DNA of 64,000 nucleotides from Chthonomonas calidirosea (GCA_945882415.1 CAMCWC010000009.1:103739-167738), one strand, 5' to 3'. Shown: positions 42,650 through 53,134, counted from the stretch's first letter. Translations and numbers: made by a program. Notes: generated by a model not told the origin, from the letters alone.

Positions 42650-43744
42650 TCAGTGTATCGTGCTTGGACCCTCTTTCATTCGGGACAGAAGCGCTTTGAG
42701 TTCGGCGCGGGCTGGTTTTCCGGTCCGAGTTTTGGGGATTTCGGCGACGAGTAGCTGACGTTTTGGGACCCATGCGGGCTGAGGCGGGTTTAAATTGGAA
42801 AGGTCCAAGAGGGCATCGCCTTCAAGGAACAGGACTAATCGTTCGCCCCACGAGGGGTCAGGTTCCGAGGTCAAGGCGAAGTTTTGGTTCGGGAATTCGG
42901 TGGCTAGCCAGGCTTCAACTTGCTCGGGGTGAATCTTAACGCCGCCGGAATTGATCACGAGACCGGCGCGGCCGAGCCAAATGAATTGGTTTGGTCCGGT
43001 GAGTTGGATGATGTCTTGGGTGAACAGGGGCTGCTCATTGGCCCATGGGCAATCGATGATCATGCGTCCCTGCTCGTCGGTGGAAACCTGGACACTTGGT
43101 AGGGCTTCGTACGCCGCGTTCACGTTCAGTTGGCGGAGAGCGAAATGGGAAAGGGTCTCCGTCATGGCGAAGGTGTGATAGATGGGGTGCGGATGACCGG
43201 CGAGGCGTGCTTCTAAATCTGGATCGACCGGCCCGCCGCCGATGAGAAGGGTTCCAAAGGAGGCCAGTCGATTGGGATCGTTCGCTTCAAGGGCGTGGAG
43301 CTGCCGCGGGACGAGCGCACAGAAGTCGAAGATTTCAGCGGCTCGTGGGCGCGTTGGGATTGATGCTGGAGCGCAGACCGAGAGATCGAGGCCAAGACCG
43401 AGCGCGCGGACGATCATCATTCGTCCGCCGATGGGTTCGGCATCGAGGGCCAGCAGAGCGCGATTGCCGGCTTTCAGCCCGAGCGCGGCAGCAGTGGCCC
43501 GGGCGGAGAGCATTGCCTGGGCAATCGAGAACTCCATCTCTTTTGGATCTCCGGTGCTGCCGCTGGTACGCACGAGTAGCTTTGGATCAACTTCGCGAAC
43601 TAGCTTTTCAACTTCCTGTAGGGCGCGTTCTGGCCAGTGTCGTCCGACTTCTGCAAGCCCTACGAGAAGTTCCTCAGCGCTTGCGAAGGACTGCCCTTCC
43701 AGGGTTACCGGCCAGTGAATCCAGGTAGTAGGTTTAGATTCCAT
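42650..43744 (-). CDS. menE: o-Succinylbenzoate-CoA ligase
   Basis: MenE activates o-succinylbenzoate with CoA and ATP. The 364-residue AMP-forming enzyme is shorter than average but has the P-loop RTSGSTGDPKEMEFS, the TETLSHFALR segment, the hinge WLGRAGLVINSGGVKIHPEQVE, and the C-terminal KTRTGKPAR-type Lys region. It overlaps menC by 40 bases. The cassette order F-D-B-C-E supports this assignment over other acyl-CoA ligases. Confidence 0.93.
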   Translation of the reverse strand: MESKPTTWIHWPVTLEGQSFASAEELLVGLAEVGRHWPERALQEVEKLVREVDPKLLVRTSGSTGDPKEMEFSIAQAMLSARATAAALGLKAGNRALLALDAEPIGGRMMIVRALGLGLDLSVCAPASIPTRPRAAEIFDFCALVPRQLHALEANDPNRLASFGTLLIGGGPVDPDLEARLAGHPHPIYHTFAMTETLSHFALRQLNVNAAYEALPSVQVSTDEQGRMIIDCPWANEQPLFTQDIIQLTGPNQFIWLGRAGLVINSGGVKIHPEQVEAWLATEFPNQNFALTSEPDPSWGERLVLFLEGDALLDLSNLNPPQPAWVPKRQLLVAEIPKTRTGKPARAELKALLSRMKEGPSTIH

Positions 43745-44736
43745 GGCTTTTCGGGGTCGAACGACAGGTTCTGGCCCTTCAGAACCAGCGGAGATTTGAT
43801 GTTCTCGACGTACAAGCTACCGGTACCGAGGCCGTGAATGCGGTCTCCGGCGATTTGGGCGAGCCATTGGGCGAGGGCGTTCAACCCGACTCCACTTTCG
43901 AGAGAGGACGTCGCCCACCAGTAGATACCGCGCGCTTCGGCGAGCTTGATCCACTCTTCGGCGACAGCAAAGCCGCCGATCAGGCTGGGCTTCAGCACGA
44001 TCCCGGCAGGACTAACGAGATTGAGGAGTTCAGCCGGATTCTGGGCGCAAATCAGTTCTTCATCAAGGGCGATTTCGACCGGGGAATCAGCGCAGAGATC
44101 TGCGAGTTCGTGCGGTTGGCCCGGAGCGATCGGTTGTTCGATGCTCTTGACACCAGCTTCGGCGAGCTCCTGAAGTTTCACCTTGGCTTCTGCCGGTGCC
44201 CACGCGCCGTTGGCGTCTACTCGCAGCTCGACATTCGGCTCGGCGGCTTTGATCCAGCGGAGAATGTCAAGTTCCTGATTCCAATCGGCGGCGCCGACTT
44301 TCATCTTGATGCACTGAAATTCGCGCGCCAAGAGGCTTCGGACTTGCGTTTCGATCTCGTCTCGTGGTCCCATCCAGACGAGACCGTTGATGGCCAGGGA
44401 TGACTTGCCTTCGGTGAACGGACCGGGGAACAGGATGTGATCCCCGGCGTCTCGGGCTAGCATTTCTTGGGCAAACCGAAGGGAAGGGACGGCTGAGAGT
44501 TCGGAATCGTCAGCTTCCCACTCTCGACCAACCGCCCGGACCTCATCAAAGGATTCCCGACTGAGCCAAGATAGCGGACCGGCTTCGCCGAGGGCAATGC
44601 CATGCTCCTTTTCCTCGGCGAGAATCCAAGTCGTTCGGGATTGTAGGATGCCTTTGCTGGTTCCAGCAGGCTTCTTGAACTGCAGGTCCAGTTCAAAAAG
44701 CTGTCGGCTTCGGGCCATCTGGGGGCGGTCAGTCAT
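43705..44736 (-). CDS. menC: o-Succinylbenzoate synthase
   Basis: MenC dehydrates SHCHC to o-succinylbenzoate. A 343-residue enolase-superfamily protein. Visible catalytic pieces are the IKMKVG Lys motif (about residue 145), RVDANGAW with Asp ligand, KSIEQPIAPG with Glu ligand, then IALDEELI and VLKPSLIGG. The shape fits the MenC branch. It lies between menB and menE. Confidence 0.92.
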   Translation of the reverse strand: MTDRPQMARSRQLFELDLQFKKPAGTSKGILQSRTTWILAEEKEHGIALGEAGPLSWLSRESFDEVRAVGREWEADDSELSAVPSLRFAQEMLARDAGDHILFPGPFTEGKSSLAINGLVWMGPRDEIETQVRSLLAREFQCIKMKVGAADWNQELDILRWIKAAEPNVELRVDANGAWAPAEAKVKLQELAEAGVKSIEQPIAPGQPHELADLCADSPVEIALDEELICAQNPAELLNLVSPAGIVLKPSLIGGFAVAEEWIKLAEARGIYWWATSSLESGVGLNALAQWLAQIAGDRIHGLGTGSLYVENIKSPLVLKGQNLSFDPEKPWNLNLLPGFTGR

Positions 44737-45578
44737 CAGGGGAACTTGGTGAACTGGTCAAAGTCGGGAGACCGCTTTTCTAGAAACGCGTTCTTGCCTT
44801 CTTTCGCTTCGTCTGAAAGGTAGTAAAGGAGCGTCGCGTCACCGGCGAGTTCCTGAAGTCCGGCTTGGCCGTCCAGTTCGGCATTGAAAGCGCGCTTGAG
44901 CATTCGAATTGCCAGAGGAGATTTCTGTTGAATCTTCTTGCACCACTCGAGGGTCTTCGCTTCGAGTTGATCGAGGGGAACCACGCAGTTCACGAGGCCC
45001 ATGTCCAGGGCTTCGGCGGCATCGTACTGATCGCAGAGGAACCAGATCTCGCGGGCTTTCTTTTGTCCAACGATTCGGGCGAGATAGCTGGCACCAAAGC
45101 CTCCATCGAACGATCCGACCTTCGGACCCGTCTGGCCGAAGCGGGCGTTCTCTGCGGCAATCGAGAGGTCGCAGATGACGTGCAAAACGTGTCCGCCGCC
45201 AATCGACCATCCGGCAACCGCGGCGATGACGGCCTTTGGCATGCTTCGAATCATCCGCTGCAGGTCGAGAACGTTCAGCCGGGGAACCTGGTCTTCGCCT
45301 ACGTAGCCTCCGTGCCCGCGCACGCTCTGATCTCCTCCACTACAGAAGGCCCGACCGCCTTCGCCGGTGAGCACGATGACGTCGATATCGGCCCGCTCTC
45401 GGCAGATGTACATCGCGTCGATCATTTCCTGGATCGTCTTCGGAGTGAAAGCGTTGTGCTTCTCCGGGCGGTTGAACGCGATTTTCGCCACGCCTTCGAA
45501 GAGTTCGAAGGTGATGTCTTCGTACGCCTTGATGGTTTCCCAAGGCTGGTGCCACAGTTCAATGGTTTCAATGCTCAT
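44736..45578 (-). CDS. menB: 1,4-Dihydroxy-2-naphthoyl-CoA synthase
   Basis: MenB cyclises o-succinylbenzoyl-CoA to DHNA-CoA. The 280-residue crotonase-family protein begins at ATG 45578, overlapping the menD stop (ATGA). The frame extends upstream, but that part is arginine-rich antisense-like. Hallmarks: [53 protein letters not shown], and [18 protein letters not shown], whose SFDGG is diagnostic of MenB. Confidence 0.96.
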   Translation of the reverse strand: MSIETIELWHQPWETIKAYEDITFELFEGVAKIAFNRPEKHNAFTPKTIQEMIDAMYICRERADIDVIVLTGEGGRAFCSGGDQSVRGHGGYVGEDQVPRLNVLDLQRMIRSMPKAVIAAVAGWSIGGGHVLHVICDLSIAAENARFGQTGPKVGSFDGGFGASYLARIVGQKKAREIWFLCDQYDAAEALDMGLVNCVVPLDQLEAKTLEWCKKIQQKSPLAIRMLKRAFNAELDGQAGLQELAGDATLLYYLSDEAKEGKNAFLEKRSPDFDQFTKFP

Positions 45579-47161
45579 ACGGTTTCTGATTCTCGAAGAG
45601 AGGATAGTATGCGTCGGAAGTCGGCTGCCGTTTCGGCGGCGTCGGTGAAGATTTCTAGCAGGCCGCAACCTGATTCGTTTCGAAGCGATTGCCAAGCGCC
45701 TTCTAAGTCGGCGATGGTTTGCGCGGAATGATAGTGTAGTCCGTGGTCGCGGGCGGTGAACTCGGCCGTCCGTTTGTGAGGCGTCGTCCAGAAGCGGAGG
45801 TCATCCTGCCAATCGGTTGGGCCGTCTAGTGCCCGGAAGATTGCCCCTTCGTGGTTGTTCAGGACGACCACGCGCAAGTTCGACGGCAGTTTGTCTCGCC
45901 AAAGGGCGTTTCGATCATAGAAGAACGACTGGTCGCCGATGATGGCTACGTGTTGCTGCTCCGGTGAAGCCAGCGCGTGGCCAACGGCCGTGCTCAGCGA
46001 GCCATCAATGCCGCTGGTACCGCGGTTGCACCAAAACCGAATCCCAACTGGGATGCTTGGAAGCAGGGAAGCGATTCGGATAGTGAGACTGTTTCCTAAA
46101 TGGACATGACTTCCCGCTGGAAGCGACTCGACCATGAGACGAACCGCGGCGAATTCGAGCGAAACGTCGGCTTCCCAAGTTTTCTGGAGCATTAAGCGCG
46201 CGTTGTCCAGGATCGAATCCCAAATGCTCAGATCAAAACCCGCGATGGTTTCGGGAGAGATTGCTTCCACCGGGCGGCAGAAGACTTCGGCAGAAGTCGG
46301 ACCCAAGTGTGCATGAGTGAACGACCACTTGCGCAGTTCGCTTCGCAAGGACTTGCTGACAAACGCGCCGCCCGTGGTGACGATGAGGTCGGGGCGCAGC
46401 TCGGGATTCGTAGCGAGTTCCGGCAACCACGCCTCGGCCGCTAGCCGAATGGGATGGTGGCTCAGTACCTCGCTAATGCCATGTTCGTTCGTCGCAATCG
46501 CATCCCCGAAATGTGCTTGACCATGCAAGAGCAGTGGTCGCTTGAACTGCGAAAAATCGATCGAATCGTGGTGATGATGCGGTTCAATCGTCCAAGATCC
46601 GACTGGATGATTCTCACGCGTAGCCGGAGATGCGTAGAGGGGCTCTCGGAACGGGATGTTAAGGTGAACCGGGCCGGTCGGCGCTTGTCGCAGAGCTTTG
46701 CGAGCTGCCCGGGCGCAGCGTTCAGCGTGCCACTGTCGCAATGAATCTTCGTCAACAAGCGGCAAGTTCCAAGCGCCAATTGTGTGTGGCTCGAAGAGTC
46801 CTGGCTGATGAATCGCTTGATTGTCCTCTTGGCCAATCCACTCTGGCGGTCGGTCCGCGGTCCAGGCTACGAGCGGAATTCGGCTAAAGAACGCCTCTGC
46901 CATTGCTGGAGCAAGGTTGGCGGCAGCGGTTCCGCTGGTCGTCACAACGACGACCGGACGGCCCAAAGCCTGCGCCATACCGAGGGCCTGATACCCGGCG
47001 CTTCGCTCGTCAACGCACGAGTACAAATGCCAACCAGTCGTGATGAGGGCCTGCACCAAAGGTGACGACCGAGACCCCGGACAAACGATGGCGGTGTTGA
47101 TGCCACCGGCTTGCCAATCCGCGACCCACTTTAGCCAGAACGAAAGGTCAGCGCCGGCCAT
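45575..47161 (-). CDS. menD: SEPHCHC synthase
   Basis: A thiamine-diphosphate enzyme that joins 2-oxoglutarate to isochorismate. The 528-residue protein has the N-terminal [13 protein letters not shown] with [15 protein letters not shown], the [21 protein letters not shown] block, [19 protein letters not shown], and a C-terminal ThDP-binding [15 protein letters not shown] followed by [13 protein letters not shown] and [11 protein letters not shown]. The 5' end overlaps menF by 14 bases. Confidence 0.96.
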   Translation of the reverse strand: MAGADLSFWLKWVADWQAGGINTAIVCPGSRSSPLVQALITTGWHLYSCVDERSAGYQALGMAQALGRPVVVVTTSGTAAANLAPAMAEAFFSRIPLVAWTADRPPEWIGQEDNQAIHQPGLFEPHTIGAWNLPLVDEDSLRQWHAERCARAARKALRQAPTGPVHLNIPFREPLYASPATRENHPVGSWTIEPHHHHDSIDFSQFKRPLLLHGQAHFGDAIATNEHGISEVLSHHPIRLAAEAWLPELATNPELRPDLIVTTGGAFVSKSLRSELRKWSFTHAHLGPTSAEVFCRPVEAISPETIAGFDLSIWDSILDNARLMLQKTWEADVSLEFAAVRLMVESLPAGSHVHLGNSLTIRIASLLPSIPVGIRFWCNRGTSGIDGSLSTAVGHALASPEQQHVAIIGDQSFFYDRNALWRDKLPSNLRVVVLNNHEGAIFRALDGPTDWQDDLRFWTTPHKRTAEFTARDHGLHYHSAQTIADLEGAWQSLRNESGCGLLEIFTDAAETAADFRRILSSLRESETV

Positions 47162-48269
47162 CGATCACCGCCCGCAGGGTTTCGGCTTTCAGTTGAATTT
47201 CGATGGCTTCCCGTTCGGGATCGCTGGACCGGGTGATTCCCCCACCGACGAACAGATCGATCGCGTCGTCGTACCAGCGTAAGCACCGCAGGTTCACGTA
47301 CAAGTGGCTCTCGTTTCGCAAGGCGAGCGGCCCCCAATAGCCGGCGTAAAGCTGACGATCGTGTGGCTCGATCTGTCGAATCATCTGAAGAGCAGCCTCG
47401 GTTGGCGAGCCGCAGACGGCGCTCGTAGGGTGGAGCCGAGCGCGAAGATCGTCGGGCAGAGTGGTTCTCTCTGTTGCGTGGGCGTCGATGACAAAGTCGG
47501 TTCGCAAGTGGACAACGGGTCCGGCGGCTACAGCACGCGGTCCGGTTTCTTCGTACTCCCGCAGTCGGATCTGCTTAAACCGCTCGATGATGTGCCGAAC
47601 CACGAAGGCGTGCTCTTCGATCTCCTTTTGGCTCCAGGTCGAGTCGTCGGGATCGCCAGATTTCGGCATCGCCTGGGTGCCGGCCAGGGCCATGGTTCGA
47701 ACGTAGCGGCTCGCCTCCCAGCCGACCAGCAACTCGGGGGTTGCGCCTAGCCAAAGACCGAACTCTGGGGTGCTCACCATGCTCACGAACGCGGCGGGAT
47801 AGGCGGCTTCTAACCGCTTCCAGACGGTGAGCGGGTCTTCACTTGGCACGGGCAAACGCACCGTATCGCTCATCACGACCTTGTCGGCGATCCCCTCATG
47901 CAGACCTCGGCAAGCGCGGTACACCCGCTCTGCATAAGTTGAATTGGACGTCTCTTCCGGTGCCGGGTCTGGCAGCTTCGTTTGCGCGGTGATGGCAGCA
48001 AGCTCTCCCTGGGTTTGGATCAGCTCGCCATCTCGCCATTCGGCTAAGAATGTTGCCGAGAGCACGAAGCCAGGCTCTTCGTCGAAGGGCCGAATCGCAA
48101 AGCCAGTCCGGGCGCCCACGATTCGAGGTTCGGCGTGCTGCAAATGTGGCGAGGCCATGAGGGTGATGACCTTCGAGTTCGGCTCTCGGAAAAGGGCATA
48201 GGACCAGTTGGCTTGCCGAACCCGCTCAAGGACCGTATCGATCGAGGTGCGCGTTGCGAGAGAGGTCAC
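47148..48269 (-). CDS. menF: Isochorismate synthase
   Basis: A 373-residue chorismate-utilising enzyme that makes isochorismate. Conserved features: FVLSATFLAEW, KVVMSDTVRLP, FGLWLGATPELLVGWE, MALAGTQ, the EHAFVVRHIIERF helix, HLRTDFV, LHPTSAVCGSPTEAALQMI, and YAGYWGPL. These place it in the MenF/EntC group. Context with menD favours MenF. It overlaps the upstream hotdog gene by 4 bases. Confidence 0.95.
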   Translation of the reverse strand: MTSLATRTSIDTVLERVRQANWSYALFREPNSKVITLMASPHLQHAEPRIVGARTGFAIRPFDEEPGFVLSATFLAEWRDGELIQTQGELAAITAQTKLPDPAPEETSNSTYAERVYRACRGLHEGIADKVVMSDTVRLPVPSEDPLTVWKRLEAAYPAAFVSMVSTPEFGLWLGATPELLVGWEASRYVRTMALAGTQAMPKSGDPDDSTWSQKEIEEHAFVVRHIIERFKQIRLREYEETGPRAVAAGPVVHLRTDFVIDAHATERTTLPDDLRARLHPTSAVCGSPTEAALQMIRQIEPHDRQLYAGYWGPLALRNESHLYVNLRCLRWYDDAIDLFVGGGITRSSDPEREAIEIQLKAETLRAVIDGRR

Positions 48270-48724
48270 CGCGTGATCACCGCCATTTGGATTCGGGCCA
48301 GGGCGAGCGTTCGCTCGGGGTCCGCTTGGTTGAACATTCGCACGTTCCAGAGTTGGGAAGTTCGCCCGGCAAACTCACATGTTGCGGAACCGGTTACAAC
48401 GATGCCTAAAGGTGCGGGTCTCACGATCTGAACCGAGACGTTCTGCCCGACCGCGTGTTGTCGTGGAAAATCGATTCTGGTCAGCGCACCAATGGAGGCT
48501 AGCGTCTCGGCGAGGCTGGAGAATCCACCGCCATGAAGCATTCCGAACGGTTGGCAGGTTTGCTCAGTGGCCGCGATCTCTCCGACCACTTCTTCCGGAC
48601 CGAACTTCAAAACCCGGATTCCAAGAGATCCGGTGAGACCGGATTCGACGGCCTTCATCACGCGCTCAAGGCTCCAGTCGTGTTCTGGAGGCTGCCTGTC
48701 TTCGTCCATGCCGCGGGTGTCCAT
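48266..48724 (-). CDS. menI: Hotdog-fold thioesterase, likely DHNA-CoA thioesterase
   Basis: A 152-residue protein of the PaaI/MenI-type hotdog family. The CQPFGMLHGGGFSSLAETLAS segment (about residues 60-80) holds the conserved HGG and the catalytic acid (Glu). NVSVQIVRPAPLG is a typical strand. In the men operon it most likely releases DHNA from DHNA-CoA; this rests on context. ATG 48724 is preferred; the internal ATG 48709 is possible. It is first in the menaquinone operon, with ATGA coupling to menF. Confidence 0.8.
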   Translation of the reverse strand: MDTRGMDEDRQPPEHDWSLERVMKAVESGLTGSLGIRVLKFGPEEVVGEIAATEQTCQPFGMLHGGGFSSLAETLASIGALTRIDFPRQHAVGQNVSVQIVRPAPLGIVVTGSATCEFAGRTSQLWNVRMFNQADPERTLALARIQMAVITR

Positions 48725-48813
48725 GAAGGTATCTGCTTGAACTTTCAATAATCCTCGAAAGTTCCTAACTATTGTACAGGATTCATCACGCCGTCGTTTC
48801 AGGGTGATGGGTC

Positions 48814-50622
48814 TCAGTTCCCAAGCCGGAGGGCGGCGCCGGTCGCGTTCTTTGGAATCGGAAACCCGAGGTGCCGCGCGAGGGTTGGCAGAATGTCGAT
48901 CATTTTCATGTTCGGCAGGCGTTGCGGGCGGATGGTGGGGCCAGCGACATAGAAGATGGATTGCATCTCGCGTCGGTAGGGCCAAAAGCCGTGAACGCCG
49001 TCGCCGATGATCGTGTCGGCCTCGGTCACCAAAGCTGCCTTGCGAGTGGAAGGGTAGTAGCCCGGAGCAACGTCGAAGTAGAGGTCTCCTCCAGCTTCGC
49101 CACCGAAGCCTTGATCCACAAAGTCGGTGGCGCGCCAGACGCGAGGGAAGAGGTGGACGCCGGTTTTAGGATCAACCGCCGCAAGCAATGCCGCTTCGGC
49201 GCGAGCGAGCACGGCTTCGCGCTCGGAAGCGGAGACGATTCCGCCCTTGCGGTCGGTGCCGTTGATCACCACGGCAAAGTCGGACCAGGACGGACAAACC
49301 GCCAGGGTTTTTGTGAGATCGATCTGGCCATTCGCGGTCCAGGTCATTAAATTTGCCCGCTGGAGAACGTCGTTCACCGCGACATACTGGTTGATGCCCG
49401 CCATACCGTGATCGCTGACTACGGCGATGGTTGCCGACTTGCCCGCAGTGCGGCGAATGTGACCGAGCCAGTCATCTTGAGCTTCGAAAACCTCGGCGTA
49501 GTACGGCCAGATCTTGTCGGCCAATTCACGGTTGTACGCCGGGGACTTCGGGTCGAGGACGCCCATCCAGGTGTGGCCCGCCGAGTCGCTCATCGGGGTG
49601 TAGTGGAAGAGGACCTCGGGGCGGTGCTTCTTCCAGCCGTAGTCGAAACTGCGCTTTAGGAAGGAGCAATCTAGCTTAACGAGCTCGACGGCGCGAGCTT
49701 CGGCCTCGCCGGTTCCGCCTTCGTAGAGTGTTTTTCCGAGAAGCCCACGCTCGTAGAGGGAGAACGGAGAGTCGTGGAATCCGCCATAGGCTCGAATGTA
49801 GGCCTCGGTGCTTTCCTTCGATTCGGTTCCGTCAATTCCGGCGGTTTCGCGCTGCAGGAGTTCAGACTGGCCGGTCTTCGGGTCGAGCGAAAACAATCGG
49901 AAATACACCAAGCCGAGCATTCCCTTAACCCGAATCTCGAACAGTTGGCTCCAGGTTCCGATATCGCTGGATGCAGGTTCGGGCTTCAATACGGAAGTCT
50001 TGGTGCCGCTGGTCACTTCGACGGAGTCAAAGCCGACAACCATGTCTTTCGGGTCGTCAAAGGCTCGGAAACGGAAGGTGACATCACCCAGCGTAAGCGT
50101 CTGATCTGCGGGCGAGGCAACGTTCAACAGCTTGGCGGGAGCGAGGGTGGTTTCGAATCCGCTGAATTCAACGAAGTTGGCGAGCTTGCCGCCGCCAGCT
50201 TTGATTCGAGCCTGATCGGGCCCGGGCGGATAGGAACCGGCCGCGCTCAAGGCGACGGCTTTTTTGCCGCCGAGAGCCATCGAAACCCAAAACGGATCGG
50301 CGGTATGCGCTTCGCCGGCAAAGCCGCGTTGGGACTCCAGCAGGGTGTGGGCTGATCGGGGCATCAGGGGTACGACGTTCCCGGTGACGCCATTTCGGCT
50401 TGGGTCGGTTCCGGTGAACAGGGCGACGTGGCCGACGGCAGTCTTGCTCGGGAATGGAGGAATAACGCCTTCTGCGACCGCACCGGTTCTGGCAATCTCG
50501 GCCATGTTTGGTAGGCGACCCTCGGCAAGGAGTCGATCGATCACCCAGTCGGCGCCGCCGTCCCAACTCACGATGATAAGCGATGGGCTGGCCAGTACGG
50601 CTCCGATGAGGGAAGTGATCAC
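48814..50622 (-). CDS. Secreted alkaline phosphatase-superfamily phosphodiesterase
   Basis: A 602-residue type I phosphodiesterase/nucleotide pyrophosphatase-family protein. After a short hydrophobic N-terminus, metal-ligand Asp is in LIIVSWDGGADW (about residues 15-26). The nucleophile Thr is in FPSKTAVGHVALFTG. Later metal residues are in TPMSDSAGHTWMG and VVSDHGMAGINQYV. The region between carries a domain of unknown substrate specificity. Exported, probably periplasmic. It is divergent from the ligase-associated helicase. Confidence 0.88.
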   Translation of the reverse strand: MITSLIGAVLASPSLIIVSWDGGADWVIDRLLAEGRLPNMAEIARTGAVAEGVIPPFPSKTAVGHVALFTGTDPSRNGVTGNVVPLMPRSAHTLLESQRGFAGEAHTADPFWVSMALGGKKAVALSAAGSYPPGPDQARIKAGGGKLANFVEFSGFETTLAPAKLLNVASPADQTLTLGDVTFRFRAFDDPKDMVVGFDSVEVTSGTKTSVLKPEPASSDIGTWSQLFEIRVKGMLGLVYFRLFSLDPKTGQSELLQRETAGIDGTESKESTEAYIRAYGGFHDSPFSLYERGLLGKTLYEGGTGEAEARAVELVKLDCSFLKRSFDYGWKKHRPEVLFHYTPMSDSAGHTWMGVLDPKSPAYNRELADKIWPYYAEVFEAQDDWLGHIRRTAGKSATIAVVSDHGMAGINQYVAVNDVLQRANLMTWTANGQIDLTKTLAVCPSWSDFAVVINGTDRKGGIVSASEREAVLARAEAALLAAVDPKTGVHLFPRVWRATDFVDQGFGGEAGGDLYFDVAPGYYPSTRKAALVTEADTIIGDGVHGFWPYRREMQSIFYVAGPTIRPQRLPNMKMIDILPTLARHLGFPIPKNATGAALRLGN

Positions 50623-50650
50623 AACAAAATTCTATCGGAGTCTGCCACCG

Positions 50651-50656
50651 TATAAC
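50651..50656 (+). promoter_or_regulatory. TATAAC -10 element, leaderless helicase gene
   Basis: TATAAC, five bases, then ATG 50662. No ribosome binding site fits. Confidence 0.5.
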
Positions 50657-50661
50657 TACTT

Positions 50662-53103
50662 ATGAAAACTCCGGGCGAGCAGGTGATCGAATCCTGGTTC
50701 GCCATGGGCGGTTGGGAACCGTTCGACTTTCAGCGCGAAATTTGGCGTCGATACCGCGACGGCGAATCTGGACTAGTTCATAGCGCGACGGGTACGGGAA
50801 AGACGCTCGCTGCTTGGTTGGGGGCGGTCATCGAGGGCATCGATAATCCGAAGGATGGGCTCAACGTGCTTTGGATCACTCCCTTGCGGGCGCTGGCAGC
50901 GGACACCACGGAGTCGCTCCTGCGGCCGATTCGAGAGTTGGGTTTGCCGCTTGATGTTCAGTTGAGAACGGGAGATACAACCTCGGCACAGAGGGTGAAG
51001 CAAGCCAAGAATCAGCCGTTTGCGCTGGTGACTACCCCCGAGAGCCTGTGCCTGATGCTGAGCCAGAAAGATCCGGAAGCGATTTTCGGGAACCTGCGCT
51101 GCGTGGTGGTGGACGAGTGGCACGAGCTGATGTCCAGCAAGCGGGGCGTGCAAACCGAGCTGGCCCTGGCGCGGTTGCGGGCGTATGTGCCGGAGCTTCG
51201 AACCTGGGGCGTCAGCGCGACTTTGGGCAATCTTGCCGCGGCAGCAGAGACGCTGGTGGGGGCTGGCGGAACGGCATGCATTGTCAAGGGGTTTTCGGGA
51301 AAGGAGATCATCATCGATTCCGTCCTTCCCGAGTCGATGCGGCGGTTCCCCTGGGCGGGGCACTTCGGCACACAGATGATCCCCGGCGTGATCAAGGCGA
51401 TCGAAGAAAGCGAAAGTTGCCTCGTCTTCACGAACACCCGCGCGATGGCGGAGATTTGGTTCCAGCAGATTCTCGACGAGAAGCCAGAATGGAAAGGGGT
51501 GCTTGGCCTGCACCACGGATCGCTCGACCGGGAGGTTCGGGAGGCGGTTGAAATGGGGCTGAAACTCGGCAAGCTGCGGGCGGTCGTTTGCACTTCATCG
51601 CTCGATCTTGGCGTGGATTTTTCGCCGGTCGACCGCGTGATTCAGGTGGGATCGCCGAAGGGCGTGGCGCGGCTTTTGCAACGAGCAGGGCGAAGCGGGC
51701 ACCGGCCGGGCGCGGCTTCTCGGGTGACTTGCGTGCCGACACACGCGTTCGAGATGGTGGATATCGCCGCAGCGCGGGAATCGGCGATGGCGGGGAAGGT
51801 GGAGGCTCGGGAGGGCGTTCTGCGGCCGCTCGACGTGCTCGCTCAACATCTTGTCACCATCGCGGTTGGACCTGGGTTTGATGCCGACGAGCTCTACCGA
51901 GAGGTGAAGACCACGCGCTCGTTCCGCGATCTCACCCTGAGCGATTGGGACTGGACGCTGGACTTCGTGGTGCGCGGAGGGGAGAGCCTGCGCGCCTATC
52001 CCGAGTATCGCCGAGTAGTGCAGGGCGAAGACGGCAGGTATCGCGTGGAGGATAAGGACATCGCGCATCGGCACCGAATGAGCATCGGCACCATCGTCAG
52101 CGATGCGGCCATGACGGTTCGGTACCAGGGCGGTTCGGTGCTGGGGACGGTGGAGGAATCGTTCCTATCTCGGCTTAAGCCCGGAGACAAGTTCATTTTT
52201 GCGGGGCGTCCGGTTCAGTTTTTGAACATCCGAGACATGACCGCTTACGTGAAGAAGGTCTCAAGCGTGCAAGGCGCGGTGCCGAGGTGGAGCGGGGGGC
52301 GGTTGCCTCTGTCTAGCGAGCTTTCGCAAGCGATTCGAGAAGAGCTGGACCACGCGAGAAACGGGGAACTTCGGTCTCCCGAGATGGAGATGCTCGCGCC
52401 GATTCTTGAACTGCAAGCTCGGTGGTCGGCGGTGCCGGCTCACGATGAATTTCTGATCGAGCAGGTTGAGAGCAAAGAAGGGCACCACCTGTTCTTCTAT
52501 CCGTTCGAGGGTCGGCTGGTTCACGAAGGGCTCGCGGCGCTTTGTGCGCATCGAATTTCGCAGAATCAAAAGGTCACCTTTACGATTGCTTGCAACGATT
52601 ACGGATTCGAGCTTCTAAGCGTGACGCCGATTGATATTGAATCCGAGATCGAGCGAGGGCTGTTCAGCTCCCGCAACCTTGGGCCGGACATTCTGGAATC
52701 GCTGAATTCGGTAGAGATGGCAAAGAGGCAGTTCCGCGAGATTGCGCGCATTGCCGGATTGGTCTTTCAGGGCTATCCGGGGATGAATAAGTCGGCGCGG
52801 CAGCTGCAAGTTTCGACCGGCCTGCTGTTCGACGTCTTTACACGCTTCGATCCGGACAATATGCTGCTGCAACAGGCACAACGGGAAGTGCTGGAGCGGC
52901 AGTTGGAGCAGAGCCGATTGGCGATTGCCTTGAAGCGGTTATCGGAAAGCGAACTCGTTTTGATGCGGCCCGAGCGTCCAACGCCGATGTCATTCCCGAT
53001 TCTGGTGGACCGGCTGCGCGAGACGGTCAGCAATGAGAGCGCCGCCGATCGCATCAATCGGCTCGTGGATCAACTCGAAATGGCGGCCGGGAACCTGGCC
53101 TGA
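50662..53103 (+). CDS. Ligase-associated DEXH-box helicase (Lhr-like)
   Basis: An 813-residue SF2 helicase of the Lhr-related, ligase-associated DNA damage response type. Motifs: Q-like segment WEPFDFQREIWR, Walker A SATGTGKTLAAW, TPLRALAADT, TTPESLCLML, the unusual DEWHELMSSKRGVQTE in place of DEAH, SATLGN, VCTSSLDLGVDF, and QRAGRSGHRPG. The C-terminal winged-helix and Lhr-core regions follow (about residues 400-800). It precedes pdeM by 31 bases. Confidence 0.94.
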   Translation: MKTPGEQVIESWFAMGGWEPFDFQREIWRRYRDGESGLVHSATGTGKTLAAWLGAVIEGIDNPKDGLNVLWITPLRALAADTTESLLRPIRELGLPLDVQLRTGDTTSAQRVKQAKNQPFALVTTPESLCLMLSQKDPEAIFGNLRCVVVDEWHELMSSKRGVQTELALARLRAYVPELRTWGVSATLGNLAAAAETLVGAGGTACIVKGFSGKEIIIDSVLPESMRRFPWAGHFGTQMIPGVIKAIEESESCLVFTNTRAMAEIWFQQILDEKPEWKGVLGLHHGSLDREVREAVEMGLKLGKLRAVVCTSSLDLGVDFSPVDRVIQVGSPKGVARLLQRAGRSGHRPGAASRVTCVPTHAFEMVDIAAARESAMAGKVEAREGVLRPLDVLAQHLVTIAVGPGFDADELYREVKTTRSFRDLTLSDWDWTLDFVVRGGESLRAYPEYRRVVQGEDGRYRVEDKDIAHRHRMSIGTIVSDAAMTVRYQGGSVLGTVEESFLSRLKPGDKFIFAGRPVQFLNIRDMTAYVKKVSSVQGAVPRWSGGRLPLSSELSQAIREELDHARNGELRSPEMEMLAPILELQARWSAVPAHDEFLIEQVESKEGHHLFFYPFEGRLVHEGLAALCAHRISQNQKVTFTIACNDYGFELLSVTPIDIESEIERGLFSSRNLGPDILESLNSVEMAKRQFREIARIAGLVFQGYPGMNKSARQLQVSTGLLFDVFTRFDPDNMLLQQAQREVLERQLEQSRLAIALKRLSESELVLMRPERPTPMSFPILVDRLRETVSNESAADRINRLVDQLEMAAGNLA

Positions 53104-53123
53104 ACGGTAGACACCTGACGAGG

Positions 53124-53129
53124 TATAAG
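53124..53129 (+). promoter_or_regulatory. TATAAG -10-like element before pdeM
   Basis: TATAAG lies in the 31-base gap between the helicase and pdeM, five bases before the ATG. It may give a second, leaderless transcript. Confidence 0.4.
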
Positions 53130-53134
53130 TAGGC

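Noticed and set aside
44865..45731. Plus-strand frame of 288 codons over menB
   Set aside because: MenB has diagnostic motifs on the other strand; the plus frame has none.
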